From contig OZ245730.1 in the NCBI GenBank assembly GCA_965227145.1, positions 3,410,001-3,474,000 on the forward strand: 64,000 bases of DNA, given 5' to 3'. The translations under genes were made by a program, and so were the position numbers. The notes beneath the pieces are model-generated. The model was not told the DNA's origin. It made no database searches and saw only the letters and a program-made list of their open reading frames with translations. This DNA is from JACKAQ01 sp965227145 (lineage in GTDB: Bacteria > Calditrichota > Calditrichia > RBG-13-44-9 > J075). Position 1 is the first letter of the stretch. Every line of letters begins with the position of its first letter. Positions 46,160 to 57,500 of this stretch are shown piece by piece.

Positions 46160-46417
46160 TCAAGCCGCCCGTTTCCGGTTTTTCGGCTTTTGGGGATGCC
46201 CCGGTTTGTGACCGGTATACTCCTCCCCTATTTTTACGATGTTTGTTTTGCTATTTTGCGACGGTTCAAGTTTTTCCGAGGGTTGTTGCTCCGGTAAATT
46301 ATTATCGGAATCATACTTTTTCGGCGATGAAATCACGATGTAAAAGCTGTAAAACATCAGTCCGAACATCAGCAAAGAAAGAATTATCACACCTGCATAA
46401 GACATGAAAATCTTCAT
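46160..46417 (-). CDS. Small single-pass membrane protein, unknown function
   Basis: 85 residues. One hydrophobic helix (SYAGVIILSLLMFGLMFYSFYI) and a Pro/Lys/Asn-rich hydrophilic tail ending in basic residues. GGAGAG sits 8 bases before the ATG and the gene shares a terminator with the cytochrome operon, both favouring a real gene. I do not recognise a family. A small accessory subunit of a membrane complex is possible but unsupported. Confidence 0.55.
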   Translation of the reverse strand: MKIFMSYAGVIILSLLMFGLMFYSFYIVISSPKKYDSDNNLPEQQPSEKLEPSQNSKTNIVKIGEEYTGHKPGHPQKPKNRKRAA

Positions 46418-46656
46418 TAAAGCACTCTCCGGTTAAATTCCAACGTTCGCTCCTTCGATTAGTCACGCATTCCTTTGACAACACAATTATACGTTGCAAT
46501 TTTGCGCCGGTTTCCGGTTTGCACAGTCATTTTTTGGTCCGTTTACACCGTCAGCCCCCAACCTGATTTTTTTGTATGTTTGGATTTCGAACAATCAGAA
46601 TGTAAATTTTTAATTACTTCAGAAAATAAACAATTTGTATAACAAATGGAGGAAAC

Positions 46657-48519
46657 ATGGCAAAATCTAAAACAAACAAGGCTCAGGAGTTTGAGTATCA
46701 AGCCGAGTTAAAACAGTTACTTAAACTCATTGTTCACTCGTTATATACGCATCCGGAAGTGTTTCTTCGCGAGTTGATTTCCAACGCTTCGGACGCACTG
46801 AATAAGGTTCGATTTCGTATGTTGACGGATCAAAACGTATTTAATGCCGATGCGAAACTGGAAATCCGCATCGATGTGGATGAAAAAAAACATACCTTTA
46901 GCATATCCGACAGCGGAATCGGGATGAATCACGATGATTTGGTGAAACGCATCGGAACAGTTGCCAGCTCCGGGACACTCGAATTCATCGAACAGATGAA
47001 AAAAAGCGACAAAAAAATTGATGCGGACATGATCGGTCAGTTTGGCGTCGGCTTCTATTCGGTGTTTATGGTAACCGATGAAGTAATTATCGAAACCCGC
47101 CACGCGGATGTGGATGCCAAAGGCTATCGTTGGAAATCGGACGGACAGGGCACTTTCACCATCGAGGAAATCGACAAACCGACCCGCGGCACGACTATCA
47201 GTTTTACGCTTAACGAGCAAAGCCAGGAATTTAGCCAGAGCCACCGGTTGGGGCACATTATCAACAAATATTCCAACTTCGTAGATTTCCCGATTTTACT
47301 GAACGGCGAGCGCGCCAACAAAGTGGACGCGCTTTGGCATCGCAACAAAAGCGATATCAAGCCGGAAGAATTAAATGAATTCTATAAATTTGTGGCGAAT
47401 GATTTTCAAGATCCGGTCAGCCATTTGCACCTTTCCATCGAAGGCGCGGTAAATTTTAAAGCGATCATATTTTTCCCCGCCACAGCGCCCGGACCTTATG
47501 TGCGAATGGACGAGGAAAAATCGCTGCAACTCTATTCCCACAAAGTATTTATACAGGACGACGCCAAAGAGTTGTTACCCGAGTATTTGCGGTTTGTGAA
47601 AGGCGTTGTTGATACAGAAGATTTGCCGCTGAACGTCTCCCGCGAGGTCACCCAAAACAGCCCGGCGATGTCCAAAATCCGCTCCACAATTGTCAACAAA
47701 ATTCTTTCCCATTTGGAAGATATGGCAAAACAGGACCCCGGAAAATTTCAGACATTATACAATAATTTCGGTCAATTTTTGAAATTTGGGGTCAACACGG
47801 ATTTTAGCAATCGTGACCGGCTGGTAAATTTAATGCGCTTCGAAAGCACCACAACCGAAGCCGGCGCATTCACATCGCTAAAAGATTATGTGACCCGGAT
47901 GAACAGCGACCAGAAAGAAATTTATTACGTTTCCGGCGAAACCCGTTCCATTTTGGAACGCAACCCGAATCTTGAATATTTTAAAAAGCACGATATCGAG
48001 GTGCTGCTCCTCACAGATCCGGCGGATGTTTTTATCGTTCCCAGCTTGAATGAATATGAGAAAAAGCCCATCAAATCGATCGACAATGCGGATATCGACG
48101 TCAAAAAAGATGACGCCCGCAGCGAAGAAGCGCTGAACGAAAATCTCTCCAAATCATTGATTACCGTGTTTAAAGAAACGCTCGGCGACAAAGTGGAAGA
48201 CGTGATGGAATCGCACCGGCTGGTCGATTCTCCGGCAACGCTGGTCATCGGCAAACAGGGAATGGACCCGCAAATGGAAAAAATGATGAAAATGATGCAG
48301 AAGGATTTCGCAGGCTCCAAACGGATTCTGGAAATCAACACGTCGCATCCGCTCATCAAAAATTTGTCCAAATTGAACATGGGCAGCAGTACGGACGCGT
48401 TGCTGCGCCAATCCATTTTGCAGATTTACGAAGGCGCCGCATTGCTGGAAGGCACGCTGAAAGACCCGACCGAGTTTGTCACCCGAATGACGGAATTAAT
48501 GGTTGAAGCGACAAAATAG
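46657..48519 (+). CDS. htpG: Molecular chaperone HtpG (Hsp90)
   Basis: 620 residues, full length. The N-terminal ATPase shows ELISNASDALNKVRF, DSGIGM and IGQFGVGFYSVFMV. The middle domain shows GVVDTEDLPLNVSRE, and the C-terminal dimerisation region is present. ATP-driven folding helper in the cytoplasm, usually heat-induced. A strong TGGAGGAAAC ribosome-binding site precedes the ATG. A 15-bp near-palindrome, ATTTGT-ATA-ACAAAT, lies just before the ribosome-binding site. Monocistronic, with its own terminator. Confidence 0.97.
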   Translation: MAKSKTNKAQEFEYQAELKQLLKLIVHSLYTHPEVFLRELISNASDALNKVRFRMLTDQNVFNADAKLEIRIDVDEKKHTFSISDSGIGMNHDDLVKRIGTVASSGTLEFIEQMKKSDKKIDADMIGQFGVGFYSVFMVTDEVIIETRHADVDAKGYRWKSDGQGTFTIEEIDKPTRGTTISFTLNEQSQEFSQSHRLGHIINKYSNFVDFPILLNGERANKVDALWHRNKSDIKPEELNEFYKFVANDFQDPVSHLHLSIEGAVNFKAIIFFPATAPGPYVRMDEEKSLQLYSHKVFIQDDAKELLPEYLRFVKGVVDTEDLPLNVSREVTQNSPAMSKIRSTIVNKILSHLEDMAKQDPGKFQTLYNNFGQFLKFGVNTDFSNRDRLVNLMRFESTTTEAGAFTSLKDYVTRMNSDQKEIYYVSGETRSILERNPNLEYFKKHDIEVLLLTDPADVFIVPSLNEYEKKPIKSIDNADIDVKKDDARSEEALNENLSKSLITVFKETLGDKVEDVMESHRLVDSPATLVIGKQGMDPQMEKMMKMMQKDFAGSKRILEINTSHPLIKNLSKLNMGSSTDALLRQSILQIYEGAALLEGTLKDPTEFVTRMTELMVEATK

Positions 48520-48542
48520 ACATGTTTTCATCTGAAAATTCT

Positions 48543-48581
48543 AAATCCCCGGAGGTGAAAATTTCCGGGGATTTTTTTTGC
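48543..48581 (+). terminator. Intrinsic terminator of htpG
   Basis: AAATCCCCGGA and TCCGGGGATTT pair around a short loop and a run of eight T follows. Confidence 0.88.
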
Positions 48582-48665
48582 CGATTACCATCAAAAAACC
48601 GTTTTTTTTTCTGGAATTTTCATTGATAATCACTAACTTTTCCAGTATCAACAAAAGGATTGTCA

Positions 48666-50387
48666 ATGAAACTTTCAAAAAGCCTTCCCGAGAATATCTT
48701 TCCCAAATCGCTCAGGATTATAGATTTCGAGATTACCGGTGATATAAAAAGAGTGGACAACGGATTGAAATATACTCCGGAGATTTCTGAGCAACTTGCA
48801 CTCATGCATCACCTTTCTGAAAGTGGAAAAAAACGGGCGGAAAAGCAGTTAAAGGCAGCTGTAGAAAAATATCCCGATGTTCCTGCGTTCAAAAACTACC
48901 TCTCAAATTATTACGTCCGAATGGGTCGCAGACAAAAAGGGTATAAAATCAATCACCAAATTGTGTCTGAACATCCGGATTATCTGTTAGGCAAAATCAA
49001 TTTGGCAGCACAAATGTTATCTGAGGAACGGTTCGATGAAATTCCGAAGATACTCGGTCAAACAATGGAATTGAAAGCGCTGTACCCGCATCGAAAAGTG
49101 TTCCATATTTCAGAATACAATAGCTTTTTGCACATTGCCTGCATGTATGAAATCGCAACCGGAAATCTGGATGCGGCAGAAACCCGGCTGAACAACGCGA
49201 AAAAAATGTATGAAGAAACAAATTTTCTGGACATCAATCTGCTCGACAAACTAGCAAAAGAAATCATGTTTAGCCGTATGACTATGAATGTGGCCGAATA
49301 TGAAGAAGATGAAGATTTTGCCAGAGCTCCGGTAGAGCGGGAAATTGATGAGACGTTGCAAACAGATAAAAAACCGGTATTTCAGCACAGCGAGATTGAG
49401 GCTTTATATCATAACAGTTTGTTAATCGACCACAAAATTTTAAAGAAAATATTGGCGCTGCCACGGAAATCTTTGATCCAAGACTTGAGAGTTACCCTAA
49501 ACGATGGTATTCGAAGGTATAATTATTTTGAAGATCTGGTTGAACGATCGGAAAAATGGGATCAAAATAAGTTGAGTTTTCCACTGCATGCAATGTTTTT
49601 ATTAACTGAACTAAAAGCAGGCGAAGCCTTACCCGATATTTTTGAATTTCTGAGCATGCCCCTCCACGCTTTGGATTTCTGGCTGGGAGATCACCAATCA
49701 GAAACGGTCCAGCATTTTATTTACCATCTGGGCAAAGACAGGCTGGATGCGCTAACCGGGTTTATGAAAGAACGGAATATTAACGCATACAGCAAAGGCG
49801 CGGTCATCAGCGCGGTTCGAAAAATGGCAGAGTTTGATCCGGAAATACGGGATGTGGCCATTGAATGGTATCGCGAAATATTGGAATACTATTGGGAAAA
49901 TTTGGACGATGACGATTTGACAGACTCTGAAGTCATTTCATTTTTAATCAATGATTGCATCGAATTTGGCTGTGTATCGATGCTGCCGTTATTCAAAAAA
50001 TTTTGGGATCAGCAGATAACAATTGATTTTATTACGGGCACCTGGGAAGAAATTGTAAAGGATATTCACGAGCCACCAAAAAGCTTATCCGCTTATACGG
50101 TTGTGTATGATTCTATTTTTGATCATTATAATGAAATTACCTCAACATGGAGTGGCTATCTCAGTAAGGAACAACTTGCGGAAAAGAATAAACAACTGCA
50201 AAAACGTATCGACAAACTGAACGCTGAACGCAATACCTCAAAGGTAGAAACTGAGGACTATTCGTTTCTCAATGAAGAACAGCAATCTGAGAAAAACACG
50301 TTGAAAATTGGTCGCAACGATCCATGTCCCTGTGGCAGCGGGAAAAAATATAAAAAATGCTGTCTGCAAAAGACAACTAATCGCTGA
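48666..50387 (+). CDS. SEC-C motif protein with helical repeats
   Basis: 573 residues. The C-terminus IGRNDPCPCGSGKKYKKCC is a textbook SEC-C zinc motif, as at the end of SecA. The first 200 residues hold TPR-like helix pairs (SGKKRAEKQLKAAVEKYP, GNLDAAETRLNNAKKMYEE). The middle is helical and unassigned. No signal peptide, so cytoplasmic. Function unknown; SEC-C proteins often act in protein binding near the translocase. ATG 48666 preferred over TTG 48660 because AAAGGA is 7 bases away. Confidence 0.75.
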   Translation: MKLSKSLPENIFPKSLRIIDFEITGDIKRVDNGLKYTPEISEQLALMHHLSESGKKRAEKQLKAAVEKYPDVPAFKNYLSNYYVRMGRRQKGYKINHQIVSEHPDYLLGKINLAAQMLSEERFDEIPKILGQTMELKALYPHRKVFHISEYNSFLHIACMYEIATGNLDAAETRLNNAKKMYEETNFLDINLLDKLAKEIMFSRMTMNVAEYEEDEDFARAPVEREIDETLQTDKKPVFQHSEIEALYHNSLLIDHKILKKILALPRKSLIQDLRVTLNDGIRRYNYFEDLVERSEKWDQNKLSFPLHAMFLLTELKAGEALPDIFEFLSMPLHALDFWLGDHQSETVQHFIYHLGKDRLDALTGFMKERNINAYSKGAVISAVRKMAEFDPEIRDVAIEWYREILEYYWENLDDDDLTDSEVISFLINDCIEFGCVSMLPLFKKFWDQQITIDFITGTWEEIVKDIHEPPKSLSAYTVVYDSIFDHYNEITSTWSGYLSKEQLAEKNKQLQKRIDKLNAERNTSKVETEDYSFLNEEQQSEKNTLKIGRNDPCPCGSGKKYKKCCLQKTTNR

Positions 50388-50660
50388 TCCAAATAACCGG
50401 TTTTAAAATGACATTCGAAATTGTTGTTTTGTTGAAACGTCAATTCCGGGCAAATCAGAATATTCAAAACACCTTCTGTTGTTTATTTATTGTGACCATG
50501 TTAACTCAATGTTTACATTGCATTTAGCCTGTAGAAATCTGCTTCATAACCCGACCAATTGTAAGTACTGCAGAATAATTTTTGATGATTGCCAAATTGA
50601 TTTTGGGAATGTAATTTAAAGGAATTCTTTTCGATAAATTTTTCTCAAACAGGGGCAATC

Positions 50661-52526
50661 ATGCAATTTAAAACGTGTGTATGTTTTGCAATCTTAGTTT
50701 ATTTTTGCTTACCATTCTCCCTCCAAGCTCAATTTAACAACCTGATTATCCCGGATTTTCAGGTGAACGATAACGCTGGAATCATCGGTGCGGAGCAGCA
50801 ATTTTTGACTGCGGTTCCCGGTGAAAACGGCATTTCCAGATTAATCTGGCTGGATGACCGTGACGGATATTGGGCTGCGTATGCACAAATGGTGGATAGC
50901 ACAGGAGATTTCGTTGGCAACAATATTAAATTGTTTGAAAACGAAATGATGTTTTCCAAATGCCGGGAATTTAGTGCTGCCGGAGTTAATGACGGTAGAT
51001 TCGCGATTCTGACAAAATCACAAAATAAGCTTATTCCACAGACTGATTATCTATTTCTACAACTATTTGATAACAACAGTAATCCAATTGGTGATTTCAT
51101 CAGTGTAGAGGAAAACAGTGTCATTGAATCACCGGTCATCGCGATGAATAATTCCGGCTATACAGCTGTCTGCTGGGTTGGCAGTGATAGTATATCTCTG
51201 TCTTGGCGAGTATTTGTTCGATTGGTCAATCCGGATGGCGAATTTGTTGGAAATCGGTTTTATCTCAGTGAAAATACCGAAGCGCAATTTGCACCTGCAA
51301 TTACGGCTGCGCCAGATGGCAATTTCTATATTACCTGGCTGGGTGGATTCAATAACGACTATGGATTGATTTATCAACGGATAGATCAATCTGGAAATCT
51401 GATTGGTGAAAATATTTTATTCGAATCCGACTCACTGGGAGGAACCACACATCCAGAAATTATGGTTGTAAATGATACTGTCTGGGTGATCTGGAATTTT
51501 GGCAATCAGGTTATTTACTGCCGGGTTTTGTCCACCGATGGAACAGCACTCACAAATACATTCCGAATCAATGAACAATTGCTGGTATCTGATTTATTTA
51601 AGAATAATACCCTTTCCTATTATAAAAATGAAGTTTTAGCCACCTGGATCAGATTAACGCCGGGAGAAGCTACAACAAGTATTATTTCTCAGAAATTCAC
51701 AACTGATGCGACGTTTATTGGAAATAATATTACGATTGGGGAGGATATCACAAATAGAACAAGGGCAAGCATGCCGGTTTTATTACAATTTGACAATCAA
51801 ACAGTGTATTCATGGAAAACCTCCAATTATCGAAATAATGACATTTACCAACAAGTTGTATATTCAGACGGATCGCCTGCAAGCAGCATTATAAACGTCA
51901 ATGATGATACATTGAGCTATGCCTTTCATTATTCACCGGCAGTGGGCTTAGATGATCAACAAAATTTCGTCGTAACATGGCAGGATGATCGAACAGGTGA
52001 ACTGCATATCTACGCACAACGCTTTGATAACGCAGGTCAGTCTATTGGCAGCAATTTTTGGGTAGATGACACCAACGCTGTTTTTGACAGATATGATCTT
52101 GCCATTGCGGTTGCACCGGGTGGAAATTTTGCTATCGGTTGGCGGGGAAGATCAACAAATGGTGAGTTTAATTTCAAGATTCGCTTTTTCGGAAATGACG
52201 GCACACCTGTTTCAGATATTATTACAATAAACGATCAATCACCAATAAATAACTCATATTATCGCTCCCTCTCACTATCAGCTAATAGCGACGGAAAGGT
52301 TGTAGCTGTCTGGTCATCGCGGAACGCCGGTGAAAACAGAACATTTTCACAGCTTTTTTCCCAAAACGGTCAAAAAATAGGCGCTAATTCGACAATTTCT
52401 GAGGAATCCGTATTTTTGTCGGATGTAACCTGGGTGAATAATAATTATGCCATTGTCTGGACAGAGAATATAAATAATAAAGTACCTTTGTTTCTGCAAT
52501 TATTTGATACAAACGGCACACCCTGA
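50661..52526 (+). CDS. Secreted repeat protein, N-terminal part (interrupted by in-frame TGA)
   Basis: 621 codons. Signal peptide MQFKTCVCFAILVYFCLPFSLQAQ, then many repeats of the kind ISRLIWLDDRDGYWAAYAQ, FVVTWQDDRTGELHIYAQR, VVAVWSSRNAGENRTFSQ, suggesting a beta-propeller or stacked sandwich. A TGA at 52524 ends it, but the same frame continues with matching repeats to 53327. Joined length would be 888 residues. No enzymatic motif was seen. Probably a large extracellular protein of unknown binding role. Confidence 0.75.
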   Translation: MQFKTCVCFAILVYFCLPFSLQAQFNNLIIPDFQVNDNAGIIGAEQQFLTAVPGENGISRLIWLDDRDGYWAAYAQMVDSTGDFVGNNIKLFENEMMFSKCREFSAAGVNDGRFAILTKSQNKLIPQTDYLFLQLFDNNSNPIGDFISVEENSVIESPVIAMNNSGYTAVCWVGSDSISLSWRVFVRLVNPDGEFVGNRFYLSENTEAQFAPAITAAPDGNFYITWLGGFNNDYGLIYQRIDQSGNLIGENILFESDSLGGTTHPEIMVVNDTVWVIWNFGNQVIYCRVLSTDGTALTNTFRINEQLLVSDLFKNNTLSYYKNEVLATWIRLTPGEATTSIISQKFTTDATFIGNNITIGEDITNRTRASMPVLLQFDNQTVYSWKTSNYRNNDIYQQVVYSDGSPASSIINVNDDTLSYAFHYSPAVGLDDQQNFVVTWQDDRTGELHIYAQRFDNAGQSIGSNFWVDDTNAVFDRYDLAIAVAPGGNFAIGWRGRSTNGEFNFKIRFFGNDGTPVSDIITINDQSPINNSYYRSLSLSANSDGKVVAVWSSRNAGENRTFSQLFSQNGQKIGANSTISEESVFLSDVTWVNNNYAIVWTENINNKVPLFLQLFDTNGTP

Positions 52527-52604
52527 GGCAATCGGCAACAAATCAGTCCGGATAGTTTATCAAACAATTTTTTCCCGGCAATTTCATCGAACGGTGAAAA
52601 AATA

Positions 52605-53327
52605 GTGGTTGTCTGGCTTGCTGATACCAGTATGAATACACTCATTCCATATACCCGTATTTTAAATGCAGATGGAACAGCCATCAGTAATCCGATTAAG
52701 GTTACCGGCTCGCCACTATCGTATGTGAGTATAGACAATTTCCCGGATGTTTCGATGGACGGGGATGGAAATTTTGTGGCTTCATGGCGGGACAATTCGG
52801 CCACCGGCATTTCAGTTTTCGGGAAACGGTTCGACGCGACTGGCAATGCTATCGGCAATTCATTTTACCTCACCAATCCCGAAAAATACCACGATGCGTT
52901 TTATCCCGGCATCGCATTGGCGAACAGCAATATTTACACCGTTTGGGAATCCCGGCGCGAAGGCGATCGGAATACCAACATCTGGATGAATGTGAAGGAA
53001 TTTGATAATCCTGTCGGAATCAATTCTGATTTACCTGTCAACCTGCCGCAACAGTTTCGGTTGGTGCAAAATTATCCCAATCCGTTTAATCCCAGCACCA
53101 CAATTGAATACGAATTGCCGGTATCCGGCGATGTTGAACTGGTCATTTACAACATTCTCGGCGAAACCGTTCGCACACTGCTTCGCGAGAATCAACCTGC
53201 GGGAACCTACACCATATTGTGGGATGGCAGAAATAACAACGGAAAGTTTGCTGAAAGCGGTATCTATTTTTGCAAAATGAAAGCCGGCAATTTTTCGGAA
53301 ATCCGCAAGATGGTTTTAATCAAGTAA
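52605..53327 (+). CDS. C-terminal part of the secreted repeat protein, with sorting domain
   Basis: Same reading frame as the upstream part, 240 codons from GTG 52605. More repeats (FVASWRDNSATGISVFGKRF, IYTVWESRREGDRNTNIW) lead to a C-terminal sorting domain: FRLVQNYPNPFNPSTTI, YNILGETVRTL, AGTYTILWDGRNNNGK, SGIYFCKMKAG and MVLIK. This FlgD-like Por/type IX-like domain directs export to the cell surface in FCB bacteria. Lacking a signal peptide, this piece would need read-through of the TGA to be exported. Confidence 0.8.
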   Translation: MVVWLADTSMNTLIPYTRILNADGTAISNPIKVTGSPLSYVSIDNFPDVSMDGDGNFVASWRDNSATGISVFGKRFDATGNAIGNSFYLTNPEKYHDAFYPGIALANSNIYTVWESRREGDRNTNIWMNVKEFDNPVGINSDLPVNLPQQFRLVQNYPNPFNPSTTIEYELPVSGDVELVIYNILGETVRTLLRENQPAGTYTILWDGRNNNGKFAESGIYFCKMKAGNFSEIRKMVLIK

Positions 53328-53462
53328 TTAAACTCAACTAAAGATTTTGACAACTAAACAACCTCAAAAGCGTGAATCGTGATGACAAATATTTCCTTCA
53401 ATGAGATATGCTAACTGATTCGAATATTTAAATACCTTGCATATGGAGGCGGTAACGATCAA

Positions 53463-54323
53463 ATGAAAAAGACAAAGTTAATTTACCTGTGGTTCTTTTT
53501 TGCATACGGGGTAATCGTTTTTACCGGATGCAATAATGCGATAAAACTTACCAAAATAGAAAAGAGACCCCGATGTCCGACAACCGTGGAAGGGCAATTC
53601 GTTTCTGAAGAGGAATGGCATGGCAAAGCTCCGGCAATCATTTTTAGGGAACGCGGACATTACAAGATTTATCCCGGTGAGATTATTTCCCTCGATTCAG
53701 CCGGTGTGATATTCGATGCAGATCGTCAAAGCCCTGTTTTTGACCCCGAACCGAAATATTACCCATTCAAAGAAATCGAAACGGTGGTCGATTCTGAAGG
53801 TAAAGCAATAGCCGGAAAATTCCCAGCTAAGTTGATTACTATTTGGCATATCGAATTACATCTCAAAAATCTTGATAATCCAGAAGTACCGGTTAGTATA
53901 ATCGAGACCGAACCGAATAAACCTTTCGGTTTCTGCATTCCGCCTGGAAGCTATGCGATAAAAGAAATACGGTTTATCGATGATCATTCTAACATCGATA
54001 TCAATGCAGATTCGCTTAATATCTCATTGAAAATTCAGGCAAGTCGTGTCAATTACATCGGAGATATTTATCTCGATAGCCAGCCGCCCGAAAACCTTTC
54101 TGCAGATTCGCTGACCATCCCGTATAAAATCCATTCGCGACCTGAGGGTCAAGCCATGGCCGGTGTTTTGGGCGGTGCAATTGGTGGAATGCTTTACGCA
54201 GCAGATCTGAATGCAATGGGGATCATCGGGGAACATACGTTGTGGTTTGTCAATAATATGGATCATTTTGAGAAAAAAGGAGAAACTTCCATTATCCAAA
54301 ACATTCTAAAATGGAATAAATAA
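53463..54323 (+). CDS. Hypothetical lipoprotein
   Basis: 286 residues. Signal peptide with lipobox (VIVFTGCNN). The body is beta-rich with no known family recognised. A Gly-rich stretch near the end (MAGVLGGAIGGMLYAADL, about 235-252) could be membrane-associating, similar to glycine-zipper segments. GGAGG lies 7-12 bases before the ATG. It stands alone between the secreted repeat protein and a shared terminator. Confidence 0.65.
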   Translation: MKKTKLIYLWFFFAYGVIVFTGCNNAIKLTKIEKRPRCPTTVEGQFVSEEEWHGKAPAIIFRERGHYKIYPGEIISLDSAGVIFDADRQSPVFDPEPKYYPFKEIETVVDSEGKAIAGKFPAKLITIWHIELHLKNLDNPEVPVSIIETEPNKPFGFCIPPGSYAIKEIRFIDDHSNIDINADSLNISLKIQASRVNYIGDIYLDSQPPENLSADSLTIPYKIHSRPEGQAMAGVLGGAIGGMLYAADLNAMGIIGEHTLWFVNNMDHFEKKGETSIIQNILKWNK

Positions 54324-54466
54324 ACAATTGTACAAAACTGTAACATTTTATTAAAAGTCTAAAAGATGACTAGCAAATAATCCCCTGACATAAAAAACGA
54401 CTAAACATCGAACAACTTTTTCCGATAATTACCGTAAAGAGAAATTGAACATACTCGTCTCCATAC

Positions 54467-54508
54467 AAAAGGAGCCGGAATCCGCGAAGGGTGCCGGCTC
54501 CTTTTTTT
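54467..54508. terminator. Intrinsic terminator, probably bidirectional
   Basis: AAAAGGAGCCGG and CCGGCTCCTTTTTTT pair around a 15-base loop. It ends the lipoprotein gene and, read leftward, the efflux operon. Confidence 0.85.
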
Positions 54509-54512
54509 ATGC

Positions 54513-57500
54513 TCAAACGGCAATCGCTTCTTCTTTCGTTACCCATTTATAGAGGATCGGGACAATCACCAATGTCAAAAATGTGGATGAAACCATTCCG
54601 CCGATGATCGTCCAGCCGAGCGGCGACCACAGGCTGGTGTTGGTCAGCGTCAGCGGCAGCAATCCCAGAATCGTGGTCACAGATGTGAGCACAATTGGCT
54701 GGAAACGGGTTTGACAGGCTGTTTCCAGCGCCTCGCGCAACGGCGTTCCGCCGCGAATCAGCTGGTTGGTGTAATCCACCAAAATAATTGAGTTGTTCAC
54801 GACAATCCCCACCAGACTGGTGAATCCGACAAATGCGAAAAATGAGAACGTCCAGCCGGTGAAAAACAGCGCCAGAATGGAGCCGGTGAACGCCAGCGGA
54901 ATCGCGGAAAAGATGACCACAGGCTGGATGAGCGAACGGAACTGCGCTACCAGCACGGCAAAAATCGAGAGCAGCGCAACGAGCAGCAACTGCCCCAGAT
55001 CACCAAACGATTCCTGTTGCGTTTCGTATTCACCCGCGATGTAAAACTCACTGCCCTCCGGCAGTTGTATTTCCGGCAACCGCTCGATAATCGCTTCGGT
55101 AATTTGTTTGGTTTTATCCGCATCAAAAACATCGGCGGTAACGGCGACGCTGCGGCGTTGGTTGTATCGTCCGAATTGGGCAATGCCTGATTCAAACTGG
55201 ATGTTGGCAACCTGTTTTAGCGGCACCTGTGCGCCGGTTCGGGTGGTCAGATACACCTTTTCGAAATCCTCGATACCCGGTTTTTCATCGAACGGCAGCC
55301 GGACGACCAGCGGATAATTGTCACCGTCGCGCATGGTCAGCTCATCGACGGTGACGCCGGTGAGGCTGGCGCGAACCGCCAGATCGATATCATTTACGGG
55401 CAAGCCGATCATCCCGGCTTTATCGCGATTGATGGCCACTTTCAAATCTGTTTTGCGGCGGGCAAACGGGTTGATCACGTTCAGCGTTCCGGGCGTTTCG
55501 CGGATAATCCGCTCCAGTTCGAACGACGATTCGCGCATTTTGTCCAAATCATCACCGAGAATTTTTATCTCGATGGGCGCGGCAAACGGCGGTCCATTTT
55601 TCAGCTCCGAAAAGGTGATTTCCGCACCGGGATATGTCGCAAATTTCTCCCGCAAATGTGCCAGCGTCGCGTAAAATTTCTCCGGATTCCATTCCGCAAA
55701 ATTGACAATCACCTGACCGTGATTTTTGTTCAGCTCTTTGGGAATGCGGTTGTAATAAATTTGCGGATTTCCTTTTCCGGTGTTCGATGTGTAATCGCGG
55801 ACAAAATCGACGGAATCGAGCACGTTTTCCACAAATCGCACTGCCGCATCCGTGCGGGCGAGGCTGGTGCCGTATGGCGTATCCACTTCGATGAGCAGCA
55901 GCGGTTTGTCCGCCGTCGGGAAAAAGCTGACGCCCACAACCGGGAACAGCGCAAAACAGCCAATCAACGCAATTGCAGAACCTGCGATAAATCGACCCGG
56001 ATATTTTAGCGCCGTTTGCAGCGATGGCAGATAAAATTTATCCCGAAAATTGCTCATCAGATTATCGATGGGACCGGTTTTTTTATTCGCAGAAACTTTC
56101 AAAAACCGGGCGGCAACGATGGGTGTAAACGTGAGCGCCAAAATCAGCGATGCGGTCAGCGTGTAAATCACCGTGAGCGGCAACGTGCGCAAAAATTCGC
56201 CCGGACCGCTTTGCATCAGCGTCAGCGGGAAAAACGAGAGCAGCGTGGTAATAGTTGAAGCGATCACCGCAAATCCCACCTCGCCGGTGCCTTTGATGGC
56301 AGCTTCGGTGGCGTTCATCCCCATTTTCTCAAATCGCTGGATATTTTCCGTGACCACGATGCCGTTATCCACCAGCAAACCGAGGGCAATCACCAGCGAT
56401 GCGATGGAAATTTGCTGCAGCGCGTATCCGCTAAAATCGAGCACGCCGATGGCGATCATCACCGAAATCGGGATAACCGTGCAGATGATCACCGCCGGAC
56501 GCCAGCCGAGAAACAGAAAAATGATCACACCGACGAGCGCAACGCCCTGCATCAAATTGATGAAAAAATCGTTGATGCGACCGGCAACCGCGGGTGCCTG
56601 TTCGAACGCAGTGAGCAGTTGCACATCCGATGGCATCTGCGACTGAAAGGCATCCATCATGCCGTGCAGCCGTCCGGTCAATTCGATGATGTTACTTTCC
56701 TTATCTTTCGTAACTACGAGAAATACGCTCTTTTTCCCTTTGTGGCGACCGATGTGCAAATCGTCTGCGTAATCGAACCGCACATCTGCGATATCGCGCA
56801 AATAAACCAGCTTTTCGCCGTCGCTGTTGACAACCGTGCTGCCAATCTCATCGATATCTTTGTAGCTGCCGCTGGTTTGGATGCTGAACGATTTGCTGCC
56901 CGCATCAACTTCCCCGCCGGGAATATTGGCGTTGTTTTGCTGCAAAATTCCGATCACCTGGGACAGTGAAATATTCAGGTTCGACATTTTCTGAAAATCG
57001 AGCGAAACCCGCACCTGCTCTTCCGGATACGCCTCGATTTCAACCGTTCGCACCCCGTTTTGGGCTTCCAGTTTATCTTTCAGAATATCCGCGTAATCCA
57101 GCAACCGGTTATACGGCGCTTCCTCCGAAACCAACGCCATTTGCATGATCGCAACATCCTGCGGCGATGCCACGCGGGTATCGAGGCTGTACAAATCTTT
57201 GGGCAGATCGCCGCGAACGTTGTTGATTTCGCGGAGCACTTTATCGTAAATCGCATCGATATCCACCCCAAACGCGGCATCGGCGCGAATCACCGCCAAT
57301 CCTTCGGAAATGGTCGTGATAATTTCGTCGATTTCCTCAACTTCATGAATGGCTTCTTCCAGCGGATCGACAACCAGTTCTTCCATATCTTCCGGGCTGG
57401 TGCCGGGATAAATCGCCACAACGATGTATCGCGGAAACGTCAGCGCGGGATCTTCCGAACGCGGCATGTGCAGAAAAGACATAAATCCAACCAGCAACGC

